The notes below the pieces were generated by a model. It was not told the origin of the DNA. It searched no databases and saw nothing but the letters and a program-made list of their open reading frames with translations. Made by a program: the position numbers and the translations under genes. Below, piece by piece: positions 1 to 9,780 of a stretch of DNA of 22,451 nt. Positions within the stretch are counted from its first letter, which is position 1. Each line of letters starts with the position of its first letter. The stretch is from positions 1-22,451 of the forward strand of contig NXFV01000137.1 of assembly GCA_002803225.1 (NCBI GenBank), read 5' to 3'. Origin of the DNA: Gamarada debralockiae (lineage: Eukaryota; Ascomycota; Leotiomycetes; Helotiales; Hyphodiscaceae).

Positions 1-262
1 TAGTCTCAATTTTAATAGTAATAATAATATGGTTTTCTTTTATAATACTAATAATAGTAGTTCTTAGGAATTGCCTCGGATTCTGCCGAAAGGCGGTAAG
101 AGCCCTCACGATTAAATCGATTACCTACCTCCTAATTAATCTAGTAAATTAACTACACATTCTATATACTTCTTATTTGTACTATTAGATTGCGCGCCTT
201 AAAATATATAAGTGCACCTTATAAAGTTTTCTTATTAAGTGCTGTCTTTAGGCAGTTATGCT
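1..262. repeat. AT-rich degraded repeat-type DNA at left edge
   Basis: This stretch is AT-rich, dominated by TA/TAA runs such as taataataata, and has stops in every frame I checked. I looked on the minus strand for the missing membrane helices of the neighbouring CorA-like gene and found none. It resembles the RIP-like block at the other end of the window and is probably decayed transposon sequence, but no element family can be named. Confidence 0.5.
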
Positions 263-2785
263 TTAAATTCCTAGATTAGGGGGCAATTGGCTTCTGATTA
301 TCGATTGCAATCGATTGCGATCGATCGTAATCGATTGCTGATTGGTTCGATTAAAAACCGCACTGTTTTTGATGTTAATCATGATATGCAATTCATCCAG
401 GATGTCTTTGATTTCTCTAGACAAATCTCCTTCGGGATTGATGTCAAGTAGAGATTTAGCCTGCTCTTCGACCTCGTCAGCAACTATGTTGTCTTTATAC
501 GCCTTGGACAACCGGCGAGTGATGTCCCAGAAATGGTCATAGTAGGTGGTTGTTCGATTATTCTGGAAGGAGATTTAGTCTCAAGCAACCTTACCATTTG
601 CATGCAGGTAACTTACCACATTGCCTATAGCTTCCGCGAATAGATCCATCATCTGAGGTTGCCGGTCTGCCGTCTTAGTGCGATCGAAGAAGACTTTAGA
701 GCATTCGTCGATTATGATGAGAGCCAGGTCATAAATCGATCTGATCTCGTTTTTTCGAGCAACCTTCAGACGCAGACGGATGCTTTTGTGGACGGCTGAT
801 GGATCTGGTTTGTTCCTGCCGTAGCGTTTTGGGAAACTTGTGATAATAGTGTCTACGAAGTAGTTAGATAAGTTTCTGGATACTTAGGCTATTGGCTTGG
901 GCGAATGCAATTCGAGAAGAAAACAAGAAGTACACATATGTGGTATATTAAATGTCAAGGCTCCTTGGTGTTGGATAGGAGCCTCAACATGTTACAGAAC
1001 CATGACAGCTGGAGTGGAGAGACTAGAAAAGATGAACGACGTACTTCCATCCAAAATCCACAGCCACAGTTGATCAACCATAATCACTCTTGGGACCTTT
1101 CGGCTATCATCCCAGCACTGCCTACATGGTGGTTCATCCTTGGTCTTACGGTGCGCTTTGTGCATAAACTTCTTCTTGGGCGCAGTGCCCCGATAAACGA
1201 CTTGGTCTCTGTCCCTCTTTTTTGTTGATTGGAGGGTCCAGTAGTAAGATTGATCGAGGGTACGCCGTGGGTGGAAGGGAGGATCGCTATGCAGAAACTC
1301 TTTCAGCAACTGTTCTTCCTGATAATAGTCCATGGCTTCTGAAAGCTGCGCAGCTCTATAAAGTACCTGTCCCAGCAAGGTTGTCGGGGCCAACATCCCC
1401 CGTGTCAATGTTTGGACGACGCTTGTCTTTGAGACCTTGGACGTGGGATGATCTTTCACCTCATCAAGGAGTCTAGCATGTACTACCTCAGTCGGGGTTT
1501 TGATAGGCATCAAAAACTTCTCTGGGTCCCGATTTTCAGTAGAGGTCTCAATTGGTTGCGACTTTGCTTTTGCAACTTTGGGTAATTTTGATACTGGTTC
1601 GAGAGGTTGTTGATTTTGTTCATCCACCTCTGCTGATGAAAGATACAGAAACTTCTTGCCTCTCTGCTCTTCCTTCTTTGTGTATTTTTCGGTTATATTA
1701 CGCATGGATTCTTCGAATTTATAACGGGATCTATCAGTCTCCCAATGCAGATATGGCATCTATCCCACACATTTAGTCCAGTCCATTCAAGTGCACTAGG
1801 AGTTACATACAAATAGCACAAGGTTTTTTGGCGAGTCTTCAAGATGCTCGGGGTCTGCTGTATATTAATATAAGCCGGTTTAGGGCAGCGTTGGGCAACT
1901 GACTTGTAGAAATGATGTCACAGCGAGGTCTCATATGCCTCGCATGGACAGTAGCATCACGACCACCATGTTGCTGACCTCTCCAGAAACCAGGTCGGAG
2001 TATCATATAAGCTTTGGAGGGGCTGGCAGGCTGTCGGAATAAACCATCATAGGCGGGTCGCTTCTCTTTGAAATAGCGCGCAATTGCTTCCTATGCACCA
2101 AAGTTAGAAGAGATTTGAAAGAACCTTGCATGTTTACCTCGATCCATTCCATGTTATTTCCCGGCAGATGGAAGTACCGGATCATCCCATCCTTGCATGA
2201 TTTCATGAGTGGATTTACATCCTCATCCTCATTGTAAAGAAGTTCCTTGAGAGGGACCTTCTGATTCGGAAAGTTCTCTGGAAACGCTTTATCCCTTACT
2301 CCTGTATATCCGCTACTCATATCCTCTCTTTGATGCTCAAAAAGCATCATGTACGCGCTCAACCCGAATGCATTTTGTTTGCGTAGTAATTTTTCCTCTG
2401 GGGGCCGCCCTCTTCCCGTCTCTGTTGGTCGACGAAGCCATGCATTCAGGCTTTTCTCGAATCTTTTCACAAGTCCTTTATTATCATCGTCGGCTTTAAA
2501 CAACACCCTCAAATCTCTGATACGCTGTTTTTCATGCTCGATTCGTTGTTGCTTGTGCGGAGGCAGAGAATCGAAAAAGGGTTGGCGCTGGTAGCGTTCG
2601 CGAAGGACTTTCTCTTCGGACTCGGTCAGACTTCTTTTAGGAGATAAGAATTTATTGAGATCTCGTTTTCCGTCTCCTCGAAGACATCCAAAATAGTGAA
2701 GAAGGATGTCACGGACATCTTCAGGGAAAGGCGGGCCATGTGGTACAGTTGAGAGGCAAGTAGCTGGCGAGTCATGATCGCCCAT
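263..2785 (-). CDS. CorA-like Mg2+ transporter-family protein, 3' end truncated
   Basis: Six exons can be rebuilt: 2785-2138, 2090-1904, 1857-1811, 1759-1045, 852-617 and 562 to a stop at 263. All introns are GT-AG (46-192 bp) and all joins keep frame, giving about 710 aa. The start at 2785 follows an in-frame TGA a few codons upstream. The product matches the large cytoplasmic part of fungal CorA-like proteins: NPLMKSCKDGMIRYFH, EWIEEAIARYF, RPGFWRGQQHGGRDA, LFMPYLHWETD, HPRRTLDQSYYWTL, KVPRVIMVDQLWLWILDG, TIITSFPKRYG and YDHFWDITRRL occur in the family order. Recognisable sequence stops near residue 677 (about position 365). The C-terminal coiled region, the GMN-type motif and the two membrane helices of the family are absent from the window. 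The last ~33 codons run through 10-bp tandem repeats. As it stands the product would be soluble and cannot form a channel. Exon joins are strongly supported; function after truncation is doubtful. Confidence 0.8.
300..339. repeat. Four 10-bp tandem repeats (atcgattgcN-like)
   Basis: Four consecutive 10-bp units start at 300, 310, 320 and 330: atcgattgca, atcgattgcg, atcgatcgta and atcgattgct. They lie between the last recognisable CorA-like codons (about 365) and the AT-rich edge. A hairpin-forming inverted repeat, aaaaac (353-358) and gttttt (365-370), sits exactly where homology stops. Confidence 0.75.
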
Positions 2786-4042
2786 GATCCTTACTCAGTC
2801 TTCAATTGATTTATAACGAGAGAAAGATATGAGGTGCAGCCAATTCAATTTATGTGGACTGTCCAGTGAAGAAGCGGTTGTTGTTGGCAGAGCAGCTAAG
2901 TTGACCTGAGAATCTTTATAACGCAGCCTCGACGAGTCACATTAGAGTGCAGAGCGGGAAAAGCAATCTTGACAGTTCTTCAGCTGAATACGCATTAATC
3001 CATTTTTGACAAGCTGAGAGATGATGTGCCGTTATTCCTTAACTCGGATTGGCCTTTCAATCACCAATTTATTGTCTGCTTGCAGATAGATTGCACAACA
3101 TGCGAACATTCCGCAGTGCTACTGCAGCCATCATTGGCGGTAAACTCGCCATCTCCTGATGGTGGCTTGAAGATGCGGGGAAAAGAAAATGGGGCTGAAA
3201 AGAAGTGTTCATTGGAATTTCCTAATCTGGTATAGCTCGTATTTTCTTCTTTCTGTAGCTTAAGAGAGCTCTCCCCCTCCGTCTAATTTCAGCTCCTTAG
3301 ATATCAGCTAGCTCTAAAATGCCACTATTCGGCCCCCCCCCCCCACAACAACTCAACTGACAAGAAGCAATCACGAATCACGATCGTAACCTCGTAACCT
3401 CGTCCTCAAACCTTGCAAACAAAGCTTGAATTCCCATGGAAATTGATAGTCGAGAGATTGTCGGAAGTCCGAAGACTTATGACGAATTAGATGATATAAT
3501 GGTATATAGGCATAGTTCTATTGAAATCTAAGGTCTCCAGGAGGGTCTGGAACGAGCAGCTCGCCTGTACGCTAAGCCTAAAGGAGCATGCTGACTAATC
3601 AGAGCTCAGATCATCTGACAACATTGTAACTGTTCTGCAAAGTGAATCTCACTCTCCGCGCCAAATCAATCAACTGTAATTGCGCGTCGATGAAGTGGGC
3701 ATGCAATGGTTTCATCCGAATTTAAAGTAAAAATATTATCTATAAAATTGTAGGGCAAGAAAGATAGGAGGTATAATATTCCCATTCTCTGTTTCCCTAG
3801 GTATCTTTATATTTGCACCTTTCACAACAACTGGGTGTGTGAACACCTGATTCAGCAGGAAAACTTGAAAAAGTTCGATTGCCACACTGTACCCAAGTTG
3901 AATCCAGATGACTGCTACAAGAGAACGTGGCAAGTTTCGCTTTAGTAACCTCCTAAGAACAACGCCTTGAATTTGAAGTGATCTCACCTGCAGACGAACG
4001 ATTCGCTCCTATTCCCAAGGGAATCTCATTCCCCGCTCTACC
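2786..4042. other. Non-coding interval upstream of CorA-like gene
   Basis: No convincing gene was found. The part next to 2785 should hold the promoter of the minus-strand CorA-like gene, but no clear TATA box stands out. A run of twelve C lies at 3333-3344, and cgtaacct is repeated near 3384-3402. Open frames at 3026-3235 (+) and 3736-3987 (-) show no family motif and no plausible splice partner. Confidence 0.5.
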
Positions 4043-4319
4043 TCAAATCCAGACCTTCAACTGAGCTGGTGGGCGAAGGCCGGCAACATAAAATGCCCGC
4101 TCCCAAAAGTAATCCCAAAAAGTTTCAAAAAAGATAGCTGCGGGATTATCGTAGTCGGTCAGGGTAGTCAATCCCTCAAGGCCCCTTGCACCATGGTAGG
4201 AGCGCCACGTAATAATCTCAGTATCACAGAGCCTCACGTTTGCAATTCTTACAGCGCGACAGCCCGTCCCTGAGGATAGGGATAGTTGCAGGCTTTCAAT
4301 TCGTGGTATAGGAAGCCCT
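4043..4319 (-). CDS. Unidentified leucine-rich gene fragment
   Basis: A minus-strand frame is open from just after a TAA at 4320-4322 to a stop at 4043, about 91 codons, without a clear ATG start. The residues look protein-like: an alternating Leu/Val stretch around VRIANVRLCDTEIITW, then YHGARGLEGLTTLTDY, then an aromatic segment FFETFWDYFWERAFYV. The first part recalls leucine-rich repeats of fungal F-box proteins, but this is an impression and no F-box is visible. It could be an internal exon, a relic or chance. No neighbouring exon could be joined with confidence. Confidence 0.25.
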
Positions 4320-5009
4320 TATTAACAAACTGTCGTTTGTGTTTGTTGTTCCCTAGGATTTAACTATTTATTTTATACTACTTAGCTTTCTGCTGTTCCA
4401 CGGCTTCTGTTGCGGTACGAGCGCTGGAAGTTTGCTTCGTTTGAATATCGAATTTCTTAAACATGCTTAATATGCCTTAAGAAAAGTATATTCACTTGGA
4501 GACTCTTGGAGTATATTCACTGGATATCCAATAAAGTCTCGCCTCCGGCCTTACCGTGCCTGAGAAAATTCTATTGCGGCTTCTTTCTCCTCGCAATCAC
4601 CTGAAAAAGCTAAAATACGGAAAGAAATAGAAAGAATGTGACAAAGGGAAGTGATGATTGTAATAGTCTGAGCCGCGAGAATCGTCGAAGTCTCAGCGGA
4701 GCCACCGCATCGCAGCGTCACAACCTCCGCATCCAGTTTGGTGGAAATTGAACAACATGTGTTTATTGTGTTTCATTGAGAAGATTGGACTTTCTATTCT
4801 AATTTTATTCCTGAAACAACAGGCGTAGCATTGGGGAGAAGTTGTTCAAAATCTGCGAACCCTGAAATCAGCAAGCTGCCCCACTGCAATTTTGGCGAAG
4901 ATCAAAAACAGGTTCTCCACTCCAATTATAGATGTCCTTTCCTTTTTGACGTCAAGATACAATGCCTCGAGATGTATCACTGCCAAGATCATGAGAACCT
5001 GAAGACCAG
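4320..5009. other. Non-coding interval with short direct repeats
   Basis: This is the downstream region of the homeobox gene. It holds an inverted repeat acaaac/gtttgt near 4325-4340 and a direct repeat agtatattcact near 4485-4525. No gene or RNA was recognised. An open frame at 4831-5076 (+) overlaps the homeobox gene's last codons in antisense and has no support. Confidence 0.5.
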
Positions 5010-7883
5010 TCATTTTCCAAAGATGCGTGCTGTAGATTTGACTCTGCTCCAGAGTCCATATACAAGGCTTGGTTGAGCCACTGTATCAGGTTCAGAGGTA
5101 GTCCGCCTTTCAGACTGGACTGCGGGTGGCAAAAATCCCGCAATAGCTTCTAGATTCGGAACAGGACGACTCAGTTCAGATTTGGAAGCAATGCTGGGAT
5201 TGGAAAGAGTTTGCGGCGCGTTCGAGAAATGGTCAGTAACCGGTAGATTTGGCGGTGGTGTGGCTAGCCGAATAGAAGGAGTGTGAGACTCGAGAGTTGG
5301 TTTCAAATCCTCCGCTCTTTCTCGATCCAATACCCAATCATCCATATTCAGTCCCTCATCCCAATGTTTTCCGACATGGCCCAACCTCTCAGCCCAGTCT
5401 GTGAACCTCGCGCCGCAAACTCCGCACACCCAGCTCCGATTAGAACTTTCATTGGGCATTGTCCAGAGCTCGATTTCTTCCCGTGGTATTTTGGTACACC
5501 GATGGAATCCTCGAAGGTGCTGAACAAGTTGATCCTTTCGACCATATGAACGCTCATCGGGAGACTTGCCCTCACATCGATTGAAGCGATGAGCCAAATA
5601 AAAGTGATTTGAGGTTATTTGGCCGGAGTCGCAAAATGTACAAGAATTCCATGGGCCAAGTCTGAGTAGATCAGGCCTGCATACCCAGCGTGTTTGTTGT
5701 TCGTGAATGGTCGTTTCATGCCGCTCCCAGGCAAACTTAGTCCCGAAAGCCATCTCGCAAAAGGTGCAATTATATGCAGGCGTGAAATTGCCCAGGTTAG
5801 TTAAAAATAGTGTACTTAAGCACCGACTGCAGTCAAATTCATAGTCGTAAAGGAGGTCTTTCGGCTTTGGGGACCTTTGTATCGAAATGACCGCTTCTTC
5901 CCATTCACCGCATCCGTGACAGACCAATTTATGCCCAATAAGAGTATAAACATCCTCAAGTGTAATTTGACAAAGCCCCAAGAACTCAGAGCAATGCGAA
6001 CAGTAGATACTTGAAGGCAGCGTTCCTCCTATCTTGCTTTGCGAAACTTGATGACACCGGTGACATTTTAGGGAAACATTGACATGAAGGCTTCTCAAAT
6101 AGAGTTCAGACTCAGATCTCTCCATCCCCTGAGGCTCAACTGGCTCTGGTCGTGAACACGGGGTCCCAAGACGCCCTAGTTGAGAAATTCGAGCTACTTG
6201 TTTTGAAAATTTTCGAGGCTTTGTCGAAGGGAGGGCAAGGGGACGGAAGACGTTGAGCCGGTGAGGCTGCCTCAGTCGCAGGGATATGTTCGATTTGCTC
6301 GAAAATCCCGATGCGCGAGAGCCTATAGAGAACCGGTGAGGCTGCCTCGGTCGCTGGGATATGTTCGATTTGCTCGAAAATCCCGATGCGCGAGAGCCTA
6401 TAGAGCATGAAGACATTCCACTTCGAGCGCTCCCAGTACTGAAACCACTTCCGCAACTAGGGTCGCTCCGGCGACTCCGGCTTGACCTTGCAGATGCAAC
6501 TGACCTAGCGTAACTCCTTTGGGCTCTGTTTAGTCCAGGCCGTTTTTGCGCTCCCCCATTAAATGCGGCATTTTTCTGTGCAGCGTCTAGATAAAAATCT
6601 AATTGACGTCCTGATTCTTCAGCCACGAGCGACTCAGCTCCTGCAAGTTTCGCGGCCGCTGCAATAACTTCAAGACTTGGCTCGCCTTCGCAACCCGGGG
6701 GACTATTCTGGAATCGTTCAATGGGCGAAGCACTCGAGTTCCCCGATTCTTGGGACATTTTGCTTAATCGCTTGCGTGAGATTGGCATTGGCATTGTTGA
6801 GCTTTCAGGCATTGCATGATCTTTGTCTTTGATTGCTGATGGAGAAAGTCAGTTTCTATCGCACATGAAGTTTAGAATCTCATACCTTCCGCTTTCTGGC
6901 GTTGGCGCTGATTGTTGAACCATGTCTGAATCCGTTTCTCGTCGACAGGGAGTACGCTGGCAATCACCAGCCGTTCCAGGGCCGATGGCCTTGGATTCGC
7001 GTTGAACTGTTTTTCAAGAAATAATTTGTCTTCTTTCGAAAATTGGTGCCTTTTGCTAGCCGGGTGATCTATGGGGACTGCTTCGGATGACGTCTGAATA
7101 TCTGGGGTGACTTCAATTTGTATGGGACCAAAATTGTTGAAATTTCGTTGCCTTGTGTACAACAAATCCCTCATTAACTCTGCTCCGTACCTGGTGGAGA
7201 AGAGCAGGGTGGCCGAAAGATGGCCAGGGGTTGCTCGAGGGTCACGGTCTAGGATCTTCGCCTCAATGGCTTTGATATGGGTCGAAAAACATATATTGGA
7301 GCACAGATCGAAAAGACTAGTTCCAGGTGAAAGACCACGAATAGTGCAAATGAATCGACAGCCTGGATTGGGTTGTGGACTCGTTTGGGCCAAGTTTGGA
7401 AAACATTCGGTAGGCTCGCCATCACGTAGTCCGCTTTCAAGTGTCGTGGTTTTCATGACATGACCCGAAAATATATCAGAGTTCATTGGAAACTGGGAAG
7501 ATGGTACATCATGCACGATGAAATGGTCGTGGTATGAGTTGGGCTTAGGAGCGCTTGCAGTCGCATCTAGGACTGTTCCAACAGGCGCTACATTTTCATA
7601 TAGATTTGTAGGCCCTTCAAGAAATAGCGACAAGGGGTGAAGCAAATCATCAACATTAAAGGGTGTATCTGGGATTTTTGGATCGAAGTTTCCGTCTGCT
7701 GCTACATCAGCATTTGACTTTAGCTGGTCGGAGGAGGCTTGTCCCCTTGGCGAGCCGGTGTGTGGGCGGTGGCTACTTACTCTCGTAATCAATGTTCATC
7801 AAATCTTCAAACCGACTTAGATCAACTTCAAGAGACTGCAAGTCCCCTAGATTTATCAGATTGTTTCTCGTGGAGAAGGCCAT
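5010..7883 (-). CDS. Homeobox and C2H2/zinc-ribbon transcription factor
   Basis: Three exons fit: 7883-7781, about 7737-6886 and 6835-5010, giving ~926 aa. The start at 7883 has a good context (accaATGG). The second intron (6836-6885, gtatg...cag) restores frame through GCA. The first acceptor is uncertain: cttgtcc at 7738 keeps frame with a 43-bp intron, and a site near 7703 would too. Domains: an RRM-like fold at ~161-245; a homeodomain at ~262-318 with the recognition helix RIQTWFNNQRQRQK (the W, F, N and R of the family are present); a Ser/Arg-rich linker with a 25-aa duplication (~463-512); two CxxC...CxxC pairs (~576-600 and 624-657); a C2H2 finger C675/C678/H691/H696; an irregular Cys/His cluster near 717-739; and a C2H2 finger C789/C792/H805/H809. 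Homeobox plus C2H2 architecture is known in Pezizomycotina (e.g. the Magnaporthe Hox7 group, developmental regulators). It is presumably nuclear and DNA-binding; targets are unknown. Confidence 0.85.
6256..6405 (-). repeat. 75-bp in-frame tandem duplication in homeobox gene
   Basis: Two adjacent 75-bp units (about 6256-6330 and 6331-6405) differ at only about two bases inside the unit. Both begin ccggtgaggctgcctc on the plus strand. They encode two copies of a 25-residue Ser/Arg-rich unit starting SIGSRASGFSSKSNIS. The length is a multiple of three, so the frame is kept. The near identity suggests a recent duplication. Confidence 0.9.
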
Positions 7884-8556
7884 TGGTGAATGTGGACGGT
7901 GTCGCGCGACACGCCGTCGTTGTTACGTGACTCGGCTAGACGATTGTAAGCGGTCACGGCATGGAATGGCGAGAAGGTTGGAAGTAACTTGGAATTTCCC
8001 ATTCCCTTGGCAGGTCATGTAGAGGAGTGAGAGATATTTTGAAATAAGGCTCTGGAAGTCATCAGGATTGCACCTTACGGTGAAGTCATTAGCGAGGTTC
8101 ACCATACTCATTAAGCGGCCAATTATTATTCCGCTCCATCGGCCTCCCTGATTCGCTCACTCACTTCCCATCATTCGCCCTCCCAGATTTTTCACCATAC
8201 TCTTTAAGAAGGATGGTGTAATTCCACTTTATGATATTGCTGCCATCTGCTTCTCACCATACTAAACGCATCGCCCGATCAGTGCTGTGGTTTGGCATCC
8301 GTCCAACCGCAGACTCGAGGACTCATTTGAGAGAAATGATGAGTTGATAATGCCTTGATGAATATTTGAAAGGCCAGAGCCCGACCTAGTATTCTTAGGA
8401 TACTACTTAAAGCAGTCCACATGATACAATGGATACCAACAGAAGGCTGTTGGAGATTCCCCTGCCACGGATTCCTCTCACTTAACAACCTCCAAGCCTC
8501 CAAGGCTAAAAGCATTCCGTTACTCAGACAGTCGAGCGCCAAGATCAAATACAAAC
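7884..8556. promoter_or_regulatory. Divergent intergenic region with 18-bp direct repeats
   Basis: This 673-bp gap separates the minus-strand homeobox gene from the plus-strand small membrane protein gene and should contain both promoters. The 18-mer ttcaccatactcattaag (8098-8115) recurs with one mismatch at 8191-8208, and its core caccatact occurs a third time at 8255-8263. No coding sequence was recognised. Confidence 0.4.
7899..7912. promoter_or_regulatory. 14-bp perfect palindrome in leader of homeobox gene
   Basis: The sequence gtgtcgcgcgacac is a perfect 14-bp palindrome ending 16 bp upstream of the homeobox start codon, within a wider imperfect dyad (gacgg...ccgtc). It could be a dimer binding site or an mRNA hairpin in the 5' untranslated region. 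No binding protein can be named from sequence. Confidence 0.45.
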
Positions 8557-9014
8557 ATGGGTAAGTTCAGCAAAATCACTCGCTCAGTCTTCACCTACTT
8601 CTCGGCCCCCCTTTTCACTGAAGTCCTCCGGATGAAGAATCTTTCGCTGAAATCTACTAGACTCCAACTCCACAAACTCCTGGATCGCCATCGCCTTCGG
8701 CTCCTGCTCAACAATCCTAAGTCTCGTGGGCCTGTGGCTCATACATCGCCAGAATCAAACCCGCAATGGTGAGCTCCCCAGGTCCTTGTTTCTTGTTTCG
8801 GTATATGACCAACCGGCAGTCAGTTTCAGAGCCCGGTACAGAGCTCGCAGAAGAATTAGCTATTCCACCTGTACTAGTGGCACCACAATCGCGACCTGGG
8901 AGGAGACCCATGAGACAGCGTCGAGAGCGGAAATTGAATGGATTCCAAAGGTGGATGCTTGGTGCCCGAGGAAGGAGAGAGAAGAGTTTGAATCAAGGGG
9001 GCAGGATTGTGTGA
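8557..9014 (+). CDS. Small single-pass membrane protein, 4-nt first exon
   Basis: Exons 8557-8560, 8661-8768 and 8824-9014 join to a 100-aa protein. Exon 1 is only ATGG, followed by a strong donor gtaagt; the acceptor ctactag at 8660 completes GAC. The second intron (8769-8823, gtgagc...cag) also keeps frame. The product starts MDSNSTNSW, then has one hydrophobic helix (about 9-29, rich in I, L, V, F and W), then a hinge with a Glu-rich patch (GTELAEEL) and a strongly basic tail (RRPMRQRRERK). Charge bias suggests the N-terminus outside and the basic tail in the cytoplasm. NST and NQT are possible N-glycosylation sites, the first on the outer side. The family is not recognised. The clean joins and the helix at the start of exon 2 support the model, but the microexon needs RNA proof. 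A poly(A)-like aataaa lies near 9141. Confidence 0.6.
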
Positions 9015-9780
9015 TGTGCTAGGAAGGCAAATTCTCGAAGCTTTCCGTACTGGTTCGCCTCTTTGTCCATCAAGACTTGCGACAGTCATTCATTCTCACG
9101 AACACGAATCCGGACCACGGGCATACAATCCTGATGCAAAAAATAAACATAAATATAGAACTCAAGAACAACCTCAAGACCTCAAATAATCATTGCGTAC
9201 TTAGCTCTGTGAAATGAAGGAGTAAAATGAAAATTGCGATCAAGAATAAGCTATCCAAGCACCTGCCTAAGACATTGAGCTTCACGGCCAAAATGTTAGG
9301 TTTCCAAGTCTGTTACCGCTTGGTAACATTCCCTCTGCGCAAAGTTTGCTTCACTCCATATACTGGGTTGGGGCTGCTTTTCGCTGAAGAGAAGATATTC
9401 GTTCGATACAAGAATAGATCTAATGTCGAATAAGGAAAGCGGAACGGAACGCGAAATGGGGCACAAGGGAGATGTTTGCAATAAAAGAGAGCGATGGTCG
9501 GTGGGTCGCTTGACGTTCGTTGTGCCAGATGGGATGGGATGCAAAGTTCTTGACAGGAGTCACAAGTAATATAGCAGACGCAAAGAAGAGGGTGTAAGTA
9601 TGGATTTGATTTCAATTTAAGGGGTGGGAAACCTAAGGCACGCTACGGTAAAGACAGACTACGAGTTCAACAAACGACCCAACTCAATTCAACGGTATAA
9701 GAAAGGACTCAAACAGAATCTAAGAATGAAAACATAATGCAACTCAAAACTCATCTGTAAGGAGGAAGGTTTAAATGTGT
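9015..9780. other. Convergent 3' intergenic region
   Basis: The small membrane gene and the amine oxidase end towards each other here, so this should hold both 3' untranslated regions. aataaa-type signals occur near 9141. Several short frames (e.g. 9227-9433 and 9313-9615) lack start context, motifs or intron structure. I see no gene or structural RNA. Confidence 0.5.

Noticed and set aside
905..1228. Plus-strand open frame of 107 codons
   Set aside because: It is antisense to CorA-like exons 4 and 5, which have strong family motifs and splice joins.
3333..3344. Run of twelve C
   Set aside because: A simple homopolymer, prone to sequencing error, with no linked feature.
6136..6456. Minus-strand 106-codon frame with an internal repeat
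   Set aside because: It is another frame of the homeobox gene's tandem duplication; the repeat comes from the 75-bp DNA duplication.
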